Source: Epiperipatus broadwayi
Lineage: Eukaryota; Onychophora; Udeonychophora; Euonychophora; Peripatidae
DNA length: 64,000 nucleotides
Direction of reading: 5' to 3'
Assembly: GCA_028023455.1 (NCBI GenBank)
Contig: JAQFVV010006238.1
Coordinates: forward strand, 4,476,572 to 4,540,571
Below the pieces are notes generated by a model. The model saw nothing but the letters and a program-made list of their open reading frames with translations. It ran no database searches and was not told the origin of the DNA. Every line of letters begins with the position of its first letter. Positions within the stretch are counted from its first letter, which is position 1. Positions 37,101 to 50,479 of this stretch are shown here, piece by piece. A program made the translations under genes and the position numbers.

Positions 37101-39603
37101 TTAAGAGTAATACTCTAGCTTTCTTCCTTAATCCTATGCATCTGTTTTCGCTATCTTTATTTCATGTAACTGCATCGTTCAGTAAGATGTGTTTAAGAGA
37201 AATGATAAATAATTTAGAACTTAGGTTATGCTATCGTTTTTTTATAAGATTAGTTTATTTGCTTATAAGGAGCAGAATATTATAACTTAAAATTGAAGAT
37301 CCAAAGTATCCTAAGGAAAGAAAGAATCATAGAATATATTTTGAATTTTATTTCAGAAATGAAATATAATTTTTTTTTTAAATAGGGTATCTAAACAAAG
37401 ATATTTTCTTTAAAGTGATAATAATTTTAAAAGCTTTAGTATTATTTTTTTTAAGAGAAAAATAAGTATTGCATATTTTTAAAATACAATAGTACAAAGT
37501 AAATTATGTAAACAATATGCATAGTTTATTTTTATTTATTTATTGATTAACAGAAATATATTGATGATTACACTTATATCATACTAAAGTAAGGCTTAAA
37601 GAAGAATATATTATGATTAGTAAACATTGTGTGATAAATACTAAAATCTAGTACTGAATTTTGGATAATATTTTGTGTAACATCTTTGACTTTGCAAGAT
37701 GAAATTTTTTTTTATATTTTGAGAGGTCCATACTCATTATAAAATTTTGTTTTCTATGGAATGTTTTCTAAGTATGAATTTTTTAAAATAAGATAGTTTA
37801 ATAATATTAAGGATAAAATGCTGTTGCTAATAAAGTAGATTAATATATTTGTAATAAGTTAACCATAATGAGAAACCAAATAGTAACATTTTTTTTTTTT
37901 AATTTTGTCCTAAATCTAAATAAAGATGTAATTGAAATATAATTTTTTTTTTTTAACCTGGTAGATCAAACTGTAAAGTAAAAAAGTTAAGGATATCCAC
38001 TGTAAATAGTGTAAATAAATTGTTTATTTATTTGTTGTTAGTAATAAACTTTGTTAAATTTTGTTATTTCAAAAATTTTGTGTCCGAGTTATTTATTTCT
38101 CCACATCGCTGCATGAAATCACGATATATGCATAATAACTGAAACAAATATATAATTTTGCACAAAAGATAAATAGAGAATTATTTTAAGAATTTTAAAT
38201 ATTTTATTGATATTCATTATAATTAAATAATTATAATCTTACATTATTTTATTGGTAATAAATCAGTTATCACAATATTATATTAAATTATATGCTATCA
38301 GTTGCCACACATATTTTGTTTATTAGATTATCATATGCTACCATGTATTTATTATATTATTACATGAAGGTAAAAGATTATATAAAATTATTTTATTATT
38401 TTATTATGGTAATAAAAATATAACGAAAAGAAAAGATATCCAGTAGTAATTAAACAATGAAGAATATTATTATTGTTATTTATTATTATTAGTTTAAGTG
38501 TAGTAGATTATGACATAAAATCCCTTCTCATATTTTACTACCGTATTTTTTAATTAACTTAGAATAAACTTTATGAACCTGAGATTATTTTATTGAGCTA
38601 GATTATTAAATAGAAGATTAAAATTTAATTATTAGTTTAATCTTAGTGAGTAGAAGTTATTAAAGTCGTAAGAATACTATGAGTGTTATTTGAACTAGTA
38701 ATAATGGGGGGATATTGATCTTATGCCATTGAGGTAGTATCCTGTGGGATATTGGCTCAATGTAATCTATCTTGTCACCTGTATTTTCACTTCAAGTCTC
38801 ATGAAAATATTAAATATTTATTTAATTTATTTTATAAATTGAACCTTATTCATATTTTAAATTTGAGCTAGTGAAATATTTTAATGCTGAATATTTTAGT
38901 TATTAATTATTAACTGAGATAGAACCCATTTTATTTTATATCATATACTATTCTGAAGTGAAGATGCATGAGAGCAAGGTCAGATTTTGGCCCCCAATGT
39001 GGTTGGCACGATGTGTAGTGGAGCTACACATAGGTTAGGTTAGAATATATATATATATATATATCATTGCTCCTTTAATGAGATAAAGTCCATTAAACTT
39101 TAATTTTCTTTCATGAGTATATAAAAAGCAAATATGCGTTCAAAGAACAAGAAGCAATATCTCTTGGTTTTTGTTTAGAATAATTGATGAACTGTTTCTA
39201 TCTCCTTTTTTGGTTTCTTAATAATATCCCCAGTTGTTATGTTTATGCATGGCTTCTTTCAATTTATTATTGTTTTTTTTTAATATTATTTAAAACATTA
39301 ATCATTTTTGCACATAACAGATTTATATAATATTGGCATTTCTTGTTGTTCTTAATATTATAATCGAGACATGTGTGTATCTCTGAATATGTATTTAGAT
39401 AATGATTATTAATTTCTGAATAAAGTAGTGAGCTATTTTAATGTGTATAAAGAATATGAATTGTGAATGGCACTGTTATAAGTACTATTTTAAGTAATCA
39501 TTTCAGTTGGAAGTTTAAATGATATATTAAATGGAATTTTTTTTATTTTTATAATGTATGCTTTGATTAATAAAGGGATATTTATCTCAATCATATAATA
39601 TAT
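33804..39603. other. Long AT-rich stretch with TA microsatellites, no gene seen
   Basis: TA runs occur at 34097-34111, 34139-34169 and 39045-39064. Small open frames at 35422-35655, 35658-35930 and 37085-37285 lack any family signature. Patches at 38700-38780 and 38960-39040 are less AT-rich but not recognised. Confidence 0.4.
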
Positions 39604-40126
39604 GTATATGGAATCTTATAATTAAATATTAGTAAATATAATAATCAAAAATTTTGAAAAGTACAAAAAATATAATAGTCACTTAGGAGTGTTTTCGACT
39701 ATCCTCGTAGTCTTTGTCAACTAATACTTTGAAAGGTTAACCTTTCCATAATTCAATGATCTTAACATTTGCTGCCTGCCTATTGATTAAGTCCTGCTTG
39801 TATTTATATATTAGCATTGCTTTCTTTATTTTCCTTTTATTATTATCTCTTTCAATTTGAAAGAGGTAATAATAAATTGAAAGAGATAATAATAAAAGAA
39901 AATAAAGGAAACTATGCTAATATATAAATACAAGCAGGACTTAATCAATAGGCAGACAGCAAACATTAAGATCATGGAATTATGGGAAGTTTAACCTTTC
40001 AAAGTATTAGTTGACAAAGACTATGAGGATAGTCGAAAGCACTCCTAAGTGACTATTATATTTTTTGCACTTTTCAAAATTTTTGATTACTGTATTTACT
40101 AATATTTAATTATAAGATTCCGTATA
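39604..40126. repeat. 523-bp palindrome, about 255-bp arms
   Basis: Left arm 39604-39858 and right arm about 39873-40126 are reverse complements with few differences around a spacer of about 14 bases. Each arm carries, in mirror orientation, TTGACAAAGACTA-CGAGG-ATAGTCGAAA (plus strand about 40010-40041), a member of the recurring TGA-purine-stem-GAAA hairpin motif. The outer ends have no obvious target duplication. Likely two inverted copies of one PLE-related terminal repeat. Confidence 0.85.
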
Positions 40127-40154
40127 TTGCTTTGAAGAAATACAGACATCGATT

Positions 40155-40157
<3 letters not shown>

Positions 40158-40243
<86 letters not shown>
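40158..40243. repeat. TA microsatellite, about 43 units
   Basis: Uninterrupted TA dinucleotide tract. Open frames across it are artefacts. Confidence 0.95.
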
Positions 40244-40244
<1 letters not shown>

Positions 40245-42740
40245 CAGGATGGGGTGGATGAATAAAAAAAATGTAAACCTGGGGTTATGGAAAATCAACC
40301 CCAGTAAATACAAAATCAAATAATTTATAAAGTATATAGAAGTAAGATATATTTATGAGGAGCATAATCAAGAGATCTCTGTAATCATTGTGAGATTGAT
40401 GAGATCAGAAAGCAACTATAAATCCTATACATCAATCATATAATTATAAATTCAACCATATATCAAACAGCACTATAAATAAAAGTAAGTATAATTCAAA
40501 TATTAAGAGAAATAACAATCCATCATCATCATTGATGGGAATAAACAAATCAGTACAACATATCAACAGTCCATCTTGTAGCTGGATTTGAACAATAAAA
40601 ATATGAATCAACAGTCAACCTTGTGACTGGATTGGAAATGAGTCTTCTTTAGACCAGGCTAACTATTGAGCCTTTGCCAGCTTGGACAATTATTTAAACA
40701 TAACTTGGATGCACTATTTATGTGTCCATACATTAAAATACACAATAATGAGAAATCGAAACAATAATGCTGGGACATTAAAATATGCTGATCATCATCA
40801 ATAGTCAGGCCACTTGTACTGGCCAACTATAAACTTAAATTTTAACAAGACTGAACTAAAATAAAATATAGTGCATGGGCTTTAAAGAGTATCCTCTTTT
40901 GTGCCAACCAGGATGATGATTGATCATCTCTGGATGCCCAAAGCACTAAACATACCCCCATTTATCCGTGCACGAATCTAGCCCAGAAAACATGAAGCTC
41001 TATTATTGTATGTGAACAAGAGATGATGGAATACAATTTTAACAATTAAATACAAGTTTATTAATAACAAAAAAAAAATATTTAAGGTCATATAGAATAA
41101 GGCTCTGATTTTGAAAAGTACACAAAATTATATAAACAACTAAAGTTATTACATTGTTTTATGATATTTCTCAATTAGATTCTATAAATGCATATATATA
41201 TCCATACACAGATGTGTGCGTTTTATAATATATGATGAAGACATTTCAATTAAACGTAAAATAATTATTACATTTGTGATTTCCATAATTACTATACAAA
41301 ATTCAAATTTTTACACTGATTTACATAAATGTGCACACAAACGTGCGATTTATAATATGCAATTAATATTTTAAAAAAAATGAATTGACATTTAATCAAA
41401 AAAAATATTAAAATTTTACATACATGAGTGTGCGTGTATATACGCACACTGACTTTTATCTATTTCAACTCGTTACAATAATATTTTATTTTTTCATAAT
41501 TAATTCATTTGGAAAACACATAAATTTCACACTTATATGTGTGCATCAATATTAAAAAAAAATCAGTTTAACAAACTCTATTATAGCTTTCTTTTATTCT
41601 TTTACAAAAAATATATAGTCAATTTTCCAGAGGTTAGAAAGCTTTCATTAGGTTACCTCTTAACGAATTATCAATGTCTTTAAATTTAAAAATATAGATT
41701 TAAAAATGTCCAAATAAATTATTGAAAAACAACTCACTTTTGTATGCAAGTTTATTTGTGTTTCTCTTTGCATATGTAGACACAGCAGCATATGTATAAC
41801 TACTTTTTTATTCAGCTGCTCTCTTGGGCAAGCTGCTTTTTGGTCAATCCAGGAAATTGTCATCATCAGGTAAAAGTACATAATTCAGGTATGGTTGGCT
41901 TTTTCCTTTCTGTAATCAGTTCCACTTATACTTGGATTTTGTAAGCCTCAGGTCAGCAAGCTGTTTCCCAGAACACTTTTAAGGCTATGAATTACGAAGA
42001 ATCTTGACCCGTTTCCTCCATGTAAATTCAAACTCCTCCAGTGAAATGTAGAGCAGCCACTTCCTTGCATTCTTAAATCCTCATGGCAGTTCTCTTGACA
42101 ATTATACTAGCCATCTTTGCAGCTAGCTTTACTATGGCTATTTCTGATACAGTTACCAACTCTTCACAACATACTTGAGCCAACTTTACAGCTAGCTTTT
42201 CTGCTAACTCTTATAAAACTATTATCCAGACTGACTGATATTTTTTATCAGCCCTTTTTATAAAATTATCTGAGGTGTTATAACAACACCTTGATTAAAA
42301 ACAGAATTTTATTTTTAGCTCTCTAATCCCTTTAAAAACATATACATGTTTTTACTTAGGGGATTTCTAATAGATAAAAAACCTTGTTTAATTAATTAAA
42401 ATTTCAAAAATACAATAGGGTGTTTTTAAATTTAAAAATCAGAGTAATAATTAATAATAATGCAATATTTATATTTATTCAGACCTTTTTAAAATATTAA
42501 TTTCATAATGAAATTTTACTTTTAAGCCTAGAGTTATTTAATCCTTTATTTATTATTTTATTTTAGAAAATATAGAAAAATATTTACAAAAATTTATGTC
42601 TGGGTTTATTTCTACTTTTTCCTTTATTTTACGTATATATTTATGCACACACACTATATTAGTGTATGCTATGTAAGCCAAGTGGTTACAATATATATAT
42701 ATATATTACAAGCATAAAGCTAAATAATCAATAAATAATT
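40244..42740. other. AT-rich DNA with repeat fragments
   Basis: A GTGCCAACCAGGATGATGATT block at about 40888 resembles the repeat at 50955-51480. On the minus strand at about 41848-41878, CTGATGATGACAAT-loop-ATTGACCAAAA is a decayed PLE-type hairpin. A TA run lies at 42690-42706. No gene was recognised. Confidence 0.4.
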
Positions 42741-43104
42741 AAAATTACCCCAAATTGAAAACTCAACCAGACTAGCCAAGAAAATAAAATCAAAAAGACA
42801 ACTAATGGTTTCACTGCTACAAGCAGACTTCTCAAGTGTAAAGAACTACAAAACAACACCATATGTATATTAAACATAATCCACAATTTCATTTACTTCC
42901 CATCCACCATTAATATTAAAAGAATTTTTAAATAAGTTAATTGCTTCAGAATAATAAATTTTTAATAATATAGTTTTTTTATTTCTTCTTTTTATTTCAT
43001 TTCTCTCAAGAAGTCAACCTTAGAAGTGAAACCATTGATTGTGTTTTTTATTTTATTTTCTTGGCTAGTCTGGTTGAGTTTTGGATTTGGGGTAATTTTA
43101 ATTA
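42741..43104. repeat. Inverted repeat beside a PLE relic
   Basis: Arms 42741-42823 and 43022-43104 are reverse complements (AATTACCCCAAATTGAAAAC and ACCAGACTAGCCAAGAAAAT blocks and their complements). Each arm is followed by a TTGAGAAGT...GTGAAACC motif. The interior includes tail sequence repeated at 43115-43300. Confidence 0.7.
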
Positions 43105-43470
43105 TATATAAAACAAGCAAACTTCTCAAGCATAAAGGACTACAAAATAACATATTTAAACTAAACATTATCTGAAATTCCATTTACATCCTATATACTC
43201 TTAATATTAAAAGAACTTTTAAATAAATCAATTGCTTCAGAATCATAAATTTTTAATAATAAAGATTCTTTAATTCTTTTTTTTTATTTCATTTCTCTCA
43301 AAGAAGGTGATCTTAGCTTCATCAAAATTAATAATTTGGCCTGTATCTTTTTCATGGATATATAAAGCAGAACTAAGATGTTTATTTCTAAATTTATTTT
43401 TATGTATCTTTATTCTTTCATTTAAGCTCAAACTATTCTGACCAATATATAACTTCTGGGTTGATTTGTG
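43105..43470 (-). pseudogene. Penelope-like element, GIY-YIG endonuclease C-terminus
   Basis: The minus-strand frame gives STQKLYIGQNSLSLNERIK, then IHKNKFRNKHLSSALYIHE, KDTGQIINFDEAKITFFERN and EIKK. This is the order of a PLE-type GIY-YIG domain: the YIG strand, the helix with conserved Arg, a histidine region and the ERN motif with catalytic Glu. A shift in an A run at about 43280 breaks the frame, after which EAIDLFKSSFNIK-like coding resumes. The RT part is not visible upstream. A different lineage from the copy at 43823-44569. Confidence 0.75.
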
Positions 43471-43679
43471 AATTTGGGGTAATTTTGACTATTTTATTGA
43501 CTGGTTTAGCTTTTGGCATATATATATAATTGACTATTTATTACTCTGCATTCCAAACAGATATTTACCTGTTTAACGAGGTTTATTTAAAAAAATTTAT
43601 AGCAATAATTTCAATCTCTTTGGTCAAACTGCAAACTTTAGTGTCTATTATTGTTAAAAAGAAGTTGCCTTGACAACCA

Positions 43680-44569
43680 TTTGAGATTGTTGATTGTTAT
43701 TTATATTGGGATTGTCTAAGTGTTGACAGGTTACTTACAAACCCATTTAGCTTTGAGGATTATTACATTTATTATTTAAGTAATACTTTTAAAAAAATTA
43801 TAAGTGATAAATTAAAGAAGTATTGAAATATTTGCTAAGGAAATTGCTTGAAGTTGCTTTTAACATGGAACAGATTAATAATAGTTTGTGTCAATTTAAA
43901 AAGAAATATAATGATTTAACAGAGCTGAAGATTGATAATAAAAAATGGATATCTATTCCATGTATTTCAAATTCTCATGTGACATTTTTTAAAGATATAT
44001 ATATATAAGGATGTGTTTAATAATTATATTTATAAGAGTGGCCGCTCTTGTCTTTTAAATAAATCTTGTGTTAAAGATTTGCAGAGGTCTCTACTGTCAT
44101 TTTTTCAGGTGCATAGTCTTAAGGTTATAGCTTTAATACATTATACTTTATGGATGTGTTTAGTGTTTTATTTTGTTACAAATAACATTAATAAGTTAGT
44201 GAATAATTCTAAAAGTATCATATCTGTCAAATAAAAAAAAAATGTTTTATCAATGTTTTGTGGGTGCATTTATCATATATAGGGGAATTGAGGTGCAGTT
44301 TAGAGAAAAGATTCAAGGGGCATCAATTGTTATACAAGCATATAAAAAGTAAAAATAATAATGGTTTAAGACTGCTTCAGTTGATTCATGAAAGGACATG
44401 TAAATATAAATTTAATTTTGATCTTGAAAATGTTAGGATTCTTCATGTAGAAAGAAACCATAATAAAAGAAAAAATAAGGAGGTAATTTTCATAAATAGA
44501 AATAAAATGAAAATAATTAATAGACAAGCTGCTAGCATTAAAATTTGGGAATCCTGGGATTTGAATTGA
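43680..44569 (+). mobile_element. Penelope-like element relic, C-terminal part
   Basis: From 43823 the frame reads CQFKKKYNDLTELKID and WISIPCISNSHVTFFKDIY, which resembles the region between RT and endonuclease in PLEs. It then shifts and continues as YIYKSGRSCLLNKSCVKDLQ at 44025-44085. A GIY-YIG domain follows at 44240-44569. The block 44041-44140 recurs in the inverted repeat at 54157-54336. Several frame breaks mark it as dead. Confidence 0.7.
44240..44569 (+). pseudogene. GIY-YIG endonuclease domain of a PLE
   Basis: The open segment reads VHLSYIGELRCSLEKRFKGH, then a linker, LIHERTCKYKFNFDLENVRI and LHVERNHNKRKNKEVIFINR, with INRQAA near the end and a stop at 44567. YIG, the Arg of KRF, His, and the Glu of VERNHNKR followed by E-VIFI and N match the PLE endonuclease order. 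This domain nicks target DNA for target-primed reverse transcription. No natural start lies here because the domain belonged to a longer polyprotein. Confidence 0.8.
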
Positions 44570-44817
44570 TAATGTTTGCTTTCATTAAATTTTTTGAATT
44601 TAAATGACAGTTTAAGATGTTTAAGTAATTGACCAAAAGTATTACCTTTGGATTGAAAGACTGCATAATAGTTAATCATGGTTATATTTATTATTTTTAT
44701 TATTATGTTTATTGTTAAAAGGAGGTTACCTTGACAACAGTTTGAAATTATTGATTGTGTTGACTGGTTTTAATGATATATATGTATTCATAGTAATATT
44801 TCCAGGAGCTTCCATAT

Positions 44818-44992
44818 AATAAAAATATAATAGCTAAATATCTGACATTTCAGTGCAATAACAAGTACTTTCTCAGAGCTTTTTCTTTCTTATGATTTGA
44901 GAAAGAAGCTCTGAGAAAAATACTTCTTATTGTATTGAAGTGTCAGCTATTTAACTATTATATTTTTATTACATGGAAGCTATTGGAAATAA
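44818..44992. repeat. Inverted repeat with hairpin motif
   Basis: Arms at about 44818-44896 and 44908-44992 are reverse complementary (AATAAAAATATAATAGCTAA and its complement at the outer ends). Each arm contains CTGAGAAA-stem-CTGAAATGTCAG or a decayed form, again the recurring motif. Confidence 0.7.
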
Positions 44993-47900
44993 TACTATGA
45001 ATTCATCATTTATGCATGAGAATATTAGAATTAACATATATATATATATTGTCATGGTATACATATATACCATTACATCACCGTCAATTAGAAAAAAAAA
45101 AAAATTGCTAAAGAAAATGGATGTGAATTAATAAATATCTAAAAAAAAAAATTAAAGTAGTAATTTGTATAAAATACACAGATGGTAAACTGATAATTAT
45201 TTAAATTAAAAAGTTAAAAATCTAAAAATAAAAGACTATTTTAATGTAAAAGAAAAAAAAAGCTGTTAATATATTTTTAAAGTTATATTTAAACTATGGT
45301 AGACTGGAAATGAATTTAGTGATGTAATAGCAAACAGGACCTTGGGACATTTAATCGATTGTAAGTCAGATAAGAGATAAATTTAAGTTACTAGTAGTAA
45401 AATTTGGTGTTCCTGCGTTAAAATGAACTGGCCAATAGTGATGTGATTGAAAACCTAGTCCACAGAGAAAATCATCATCACCAATAAGAACAGTGCCAAG
45501 ACAGGCAAGATCGATCCTGGAATTTGATGATAAGGAATTTAAAGGTTATAAAAAGAAAAAAAGAAAACTTTTTGGAGACTGGAGTTTTGTTTTAAACATA
45601 TATATGTGTGTATTGTGGACCTCCAAAATGTAGGGGTCACACAATATGTTTTTGTTTCCCATATCTGAATCAGCTGAGGCAGCCTCCAGATTGATATGAT
45701 GGTTCCCATAAAGTATCAAATGATGGATTTGTCTTTCCAAGAACAACATTAATACAAGATGGAAGGACCTTCGAATGGAGTTGTGTGAGATGTCAAGGAT
45801 CTCAAAGATGGAATCCAGTAATTTAACACCCTGAAAAGTGTGAACTTTTGTCTTAAATAAGATATGAACCTTTAATTATCTAAAATAAGAACTTTTCAAA
45901 TACTAAACATTATCTAATTCATAAAGAAATTCTCTTATCTGACTGAATAAAAAAATTTAATTATTATTATTTTTTTTATGTTTGGCTACTATAATTTCCA
46001 TTCTTGTTAAATTCTTTTAAATTAATAATTTGAAAATAGCCATAAATGGCTGCATAGATTCATAAGATTATGTTAGTTTAGGTGTGTCAATTTTGGCTAT
46101 TTGTTTTGTCATTGAATCAGTGTTGGTGGAGGGATGTATGGGTGTATTATATCAATATAATCTGAGGAGGTGCATTGGATTCTCATTCCCTTATGCCATG
46201 TTTGCACATAGGACATAGTACCCACCTGAATGCATGGACCAAAAGCATAGCCATGGCATTGTTAATGTTTGTAGACATATTTCTTATGCCATTGACCTCT
46301 TTATGTACGCTCTGGTTGGAACAGTAAGCTGGCAAAGACTGCTATTCCCATTTATAGAGCACATCTTTTATATAGTTCCAAATGATTGTACTGGACAAGA
46401 ATCATTATTTCTTTAATTATATTATGCTACAGATGCACATTCCTGTCAGCATGGTTTTTTTATGCTAACATCCTCATTTTGCATTGATCACATCGGTATG
46501 TCAGTAAGCTGATGTTTGTTTGGCTGCGAACATGTAGGCTGGAGTTAAAAGAATTGAGTTAGTTAAATGCCTATTCTATGTAGCATATTTACACTTAGCA
46601 AAATTTTTAAAATTGTGTTAAATCTATTATTCATGTAATGTAAATCAAATTTATTCAGTTGCTAATTTAATTTCCAGAAATTTTGTTTTAATGTGTGCGC
46701 ACATAATAATAATAATGTTTTGTTTAATTAATTTTTGGGCAGTAATTTAATTTTATACATTTTATTAATAATATTTTTAAAAATCAAAAATTAGAGATTT
46801 TTAAATGTACAGCATGATAGATTTTAAGATCAGTTTCTCCATGAGTTAGCAACGGGGACTTTCGGTTTGATAAAAGAGTAACCTCACCTATATGTATCTG
46901 CCGCCTTTATAAATTTTTTTAGATTCAAATAGCCTAGTTGTGCTCTGGCATGGCAGATAGGGTTGCGAGGTTTTGTCATATTGTTATAATATATATATGG
47001 GGGGGGGGAGAGAGATAGAGAGAATACTTTGAAAGTTGTAAAAATGATTTATTAATTTTCTTTCATAACAGGTTTCTGTCGGCATAAAACTCTCTGTTAC
47101 AATCCTGTTTAAGTATTTTTTCTTTATATTAAGATTTTAGACTAGTATGAAAGTGGAATCCATTTTCTATGTGTAGGAATTGTCTTGATAACCGATTGGT
47201 TTGGCTGTTATTATGTGATTTCCATTAACAAATGATTTAGCTATCGACAATTTTTGGTTTTTTATTTAAACAATAATGAGTAATAATGGGGTTTGAATAT
47301 TTATATAATATCAAAACACGTTATATGAGCTTGTTGTTGGAATTCATTCAAATTTTTAGTAAGATAAAAATTTCAATCTTTTAACAGTCCCATGTTAGCA
47401 TTCTTTGTCAGTGTTAAAATCTTAGATGAGGGTGAAAGTGGAATCTATCTTTTTATTTATTTGATTTGATTTATCTATATATAGCCGAATTATATATGCG
47501 TGTGCATTTTTAATATTAACACAAATATTAAGTTATTACAAATATATTCTAACACATGGTTAAACGTTATATATAGAAATTACCTTGACAACAAAAACTA
47601 TATTCTGTTGTTTATATAGGCTTTGCCTATTATCATGTAATATATATGGTGAAAGAGGATAGTCTAAATTTTTGATTACAAATGGGATGCTTATAAATTT
47701 GAAAGATTTGCTTGATTTTCTCATAGCACTGCTTTAATTATTAAAATATATTTCACAGCAATGCTAGAATTATTGTTCCACCTGGTTTTGTTAGATTTAT
47801 AAATATCTTCTCCATCATATGTTAGATAAGTGTAAAGCGATTAATTCTTGATTTATTTGTTCTATATTGCTGATCTGATTGGCTGTTGATAGTTATGAGC

Positions 47901-49029
47901 GCTTGAGAGGTTTGCAGTCTCTCAAGTTAATTTAAATACCGTCTGCGCTTTATAAAAATAAATATTATTTATTACATATATTTATTAACAAAGATAATCT
48001 TTCAGTATATAATAGTATATTAACGTATTCTCTATATATACTATTTTATATATTTGATATGATTTTGAGAGTCTCATCCTATGCTAGTTACTTCAATAGT
48101 AATAACCGATGATTTTAAAAAAAAAATTATATTATAGGATTAACCCAATATTTGTTCTATTACTTATATATATATATTACACACATACTTATATATATAG
48201 TCAATTTTTGATAATTGAACTATATATCACTTTAAAACCTTTTTTTTTTTTTTGCCAAGTGATTTATTGATTAAACTTTACTAGTGTTTCATCTTTATTT
48301 TAAATTAAAATTAATAAATTTAGACATTTAATGTTAATCTGAGAATTCATCTTCATCTTTCTAAGAGTCATGTGAGATCCCAGTGAAAGGAGACCTGTGC
48401 TCTTTATTTTGAGGTGTTCTTAAAAGCATCTCCTATTGAAAAATGATATCAACTCTAAGGGAACAAGGGCATTTCAAGCAGCCTCTATCTCAACTAAAGA
48501 TTTAGATTATAACCAATCATAAATCAAAAAACTCTCTTATGGAAAGTGAGAGAACTCTTTCATGATGTATGTGTTAATCTCACAAGAAAACTTTATGCAT
48601 AGATACTTAATAAGAAAAAAAAAGTAAATATTTTGAGGGAATGAAATGAAGATAAAATGTCAAATTAATAAAATAAATGAGAAGGATGCATTTTGAATTA
48701 CAAAAGGTTGTAAAATTGATTTAAAAGAAAAGAAAATCTATCATCAGTTTTAATAAAAATTCAATTACTGCTTTAAAAATATCTCGAATGCCACTGAATT
48801 GAATCTTTTTTAAAAATAAAAAATAAAAAAAAGATATGAGTATATGCTTTAAAAAAAAAAATAGGTATTAGGAATTGTAATGTTCTGGAATTACATGATA
48901 CTCCTCTTATCAAAGCTTAAAATAAGATTATCTTGAATTTATCGTTAAGTAATGAAAGTAACATTAAGTTGTTGTTTTTTTTTTATTACATTATAAAATA
49001 CTGCAACCGTATGTATGTTATAAGTTCTG
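44993..49029. other. AT-rich DNA, mostly featureless
   Basis: TA runs lie at 45037-45050 and 48169-48178, and a G run with GA repeats at 46998-47025. Less AT-rich patches at 45420-45840, 46080-46560 and 48360-48620 are unrecognised. Fragments ACCTTGACAAC at 47582 and TTGTCTTGATAAC at 47180 resemble non-coding flanks of the PLE relics at 43670 and 44715. Confidence 0.4.
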
Positions 49030-49070
49030 TGCCTGAAGACGAGAGTATTGCGGTAAAACTATCTCTTGAT
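49030..49070 (+). repeat. Decayed PLE-type hairpin motif
   Basis: CTGAAGACGAGAGTATTGCG is followed by GTAAAACT: the CTGAAGA core with TAAA in place of GAAA. Confidence 0.35.
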
Positions 49071-49195
49071 TATCATCAGTTGTAATTATAGCTGTTTGCC
49101 ACTCTCTTAACTCAGTTAGTTAACATCTGAATCTTTAGAACTTCCTAAACTTTAATGAAATCTTTGCATTAATATATCTGTCTATGTAATTGTTC

Positions 49196-49379
<184 letters not shown>

Positions 49380-49499
49380 CTTGTCCATATATTCATCTAT
49401 CTATGTGACTGTTTGTCTATTTATCTATCTATGCATCGGCACATTTGTTCATATAAACTTTTTCCTCTCTATATATATTTAAATAAACACAATTACTTC

Positions 49500-49560
49500 T
49501 CTACAAAGCCCCTTTAATATTTCAACCAGAAGAGTGATTTCATCAGAAATTATAGCAAAA
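49500..49560 (-). ncRNA. Degenerate hammerhead candidate
   Basis: The minus strand has a canonical core CTGATGA (49546-49540), stem II AATCA/TGGTT (one G:U) with a six-base loop, then GAAA (49523-49520). Stem III can form only AT/AT without a loop, and inner stem I only TTT/AAA. It is probably a relic or an inactive relative of the PLE-type motif. Confidence 0.4.
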
Positions 49561-50059
49561 TATAACTTCTAGTTAAAACAGGTCTTCTGATTGAAAAATT
49601 AAAACATCTGTGTAAAGCAGTAATCGTATTAGTTTTTTATTTTATAAATTCCTTTAGTTAGTAAATATATTTTCTATATATACTTATACATATACATTGT
49701 ATATATTTATATAAAACGTTGAATAATTACAATGCCTAATGTATAATTCACAGATATCTTTTGAAGTGCTTCTAGTATATGTACTTAATCTGTCTTTTAG
49801 CGGCCGTATTTAATGTATCTTAGGCGCTAAAAAAAAATGGTACTTTCTTATTGCATAAAATTATCAAAGACTTTCACTAGAGAGTAGATCAATTATTTAT
49901 AGTAGCAGAAGTTTAAGAATCATCTCTTGCTTTGTAATAAATAAAACGTTGGAATTAACTTTACAGTTTTCAATGTTCCAGTATATAAAAGCTATAGGGA
50001 GATTATGGCACAACTGTCATCTTGTATCGTATTTACATGTTATTAGAAGAGATAGTAGT

Positions 50060-50220
50060 ATGTGATCAAGTGAAGTCTTAAACTGGATCTCAAGAGAGTT
50101 AAAAAGCTTGAAGTGAACCATTCATAAAATAGATGGATAAGTTTTTGCAATCATGTGGAGAAGAGAAGCTGTGAGATCAGAGAAACCATTAAACTTAGAG
50201 AAACTTGTTCACTGGTAGAC
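50060..50220 (+). mobile_element. RTE-like LINE crumb
   Basis: The plus-strand reading with shifts gives VLNWISRELK, MWRREAVRSEKP and NLEKLVHW, matching the C-terminal end of the RTE family elsewhere here. Confidence 0.6.
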
Positions 50221-50479
50221 TAACAAAAATGAGTAAGTTGCATCTATATCAAACCTTATGATCTTATTAAAAATTATAATTTAATTAAAAGAATAAAAAT
50301 GCTGTAGTATAGGAGTAAAATGTTTGTCTGAAACTTGTGATGTAATATAGATATTTTTTACTGGATACAACTGTGCCTGGCAACCGTTGACAAAAACAAG
50401 ATTGAATATCATTTTCATCATATTATTGCTGCAAAAGAGAAATACAGAATTTTCAGACCACACAATGGAACGTGGAAAA

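Noticed and set aside
34029-40323. Open frames rich in Tyr-Ile across TA tracts (34 kb, 40.1 kb)
   Set aside because: Translations of dinucleotide repeats open on both strands; no protein.
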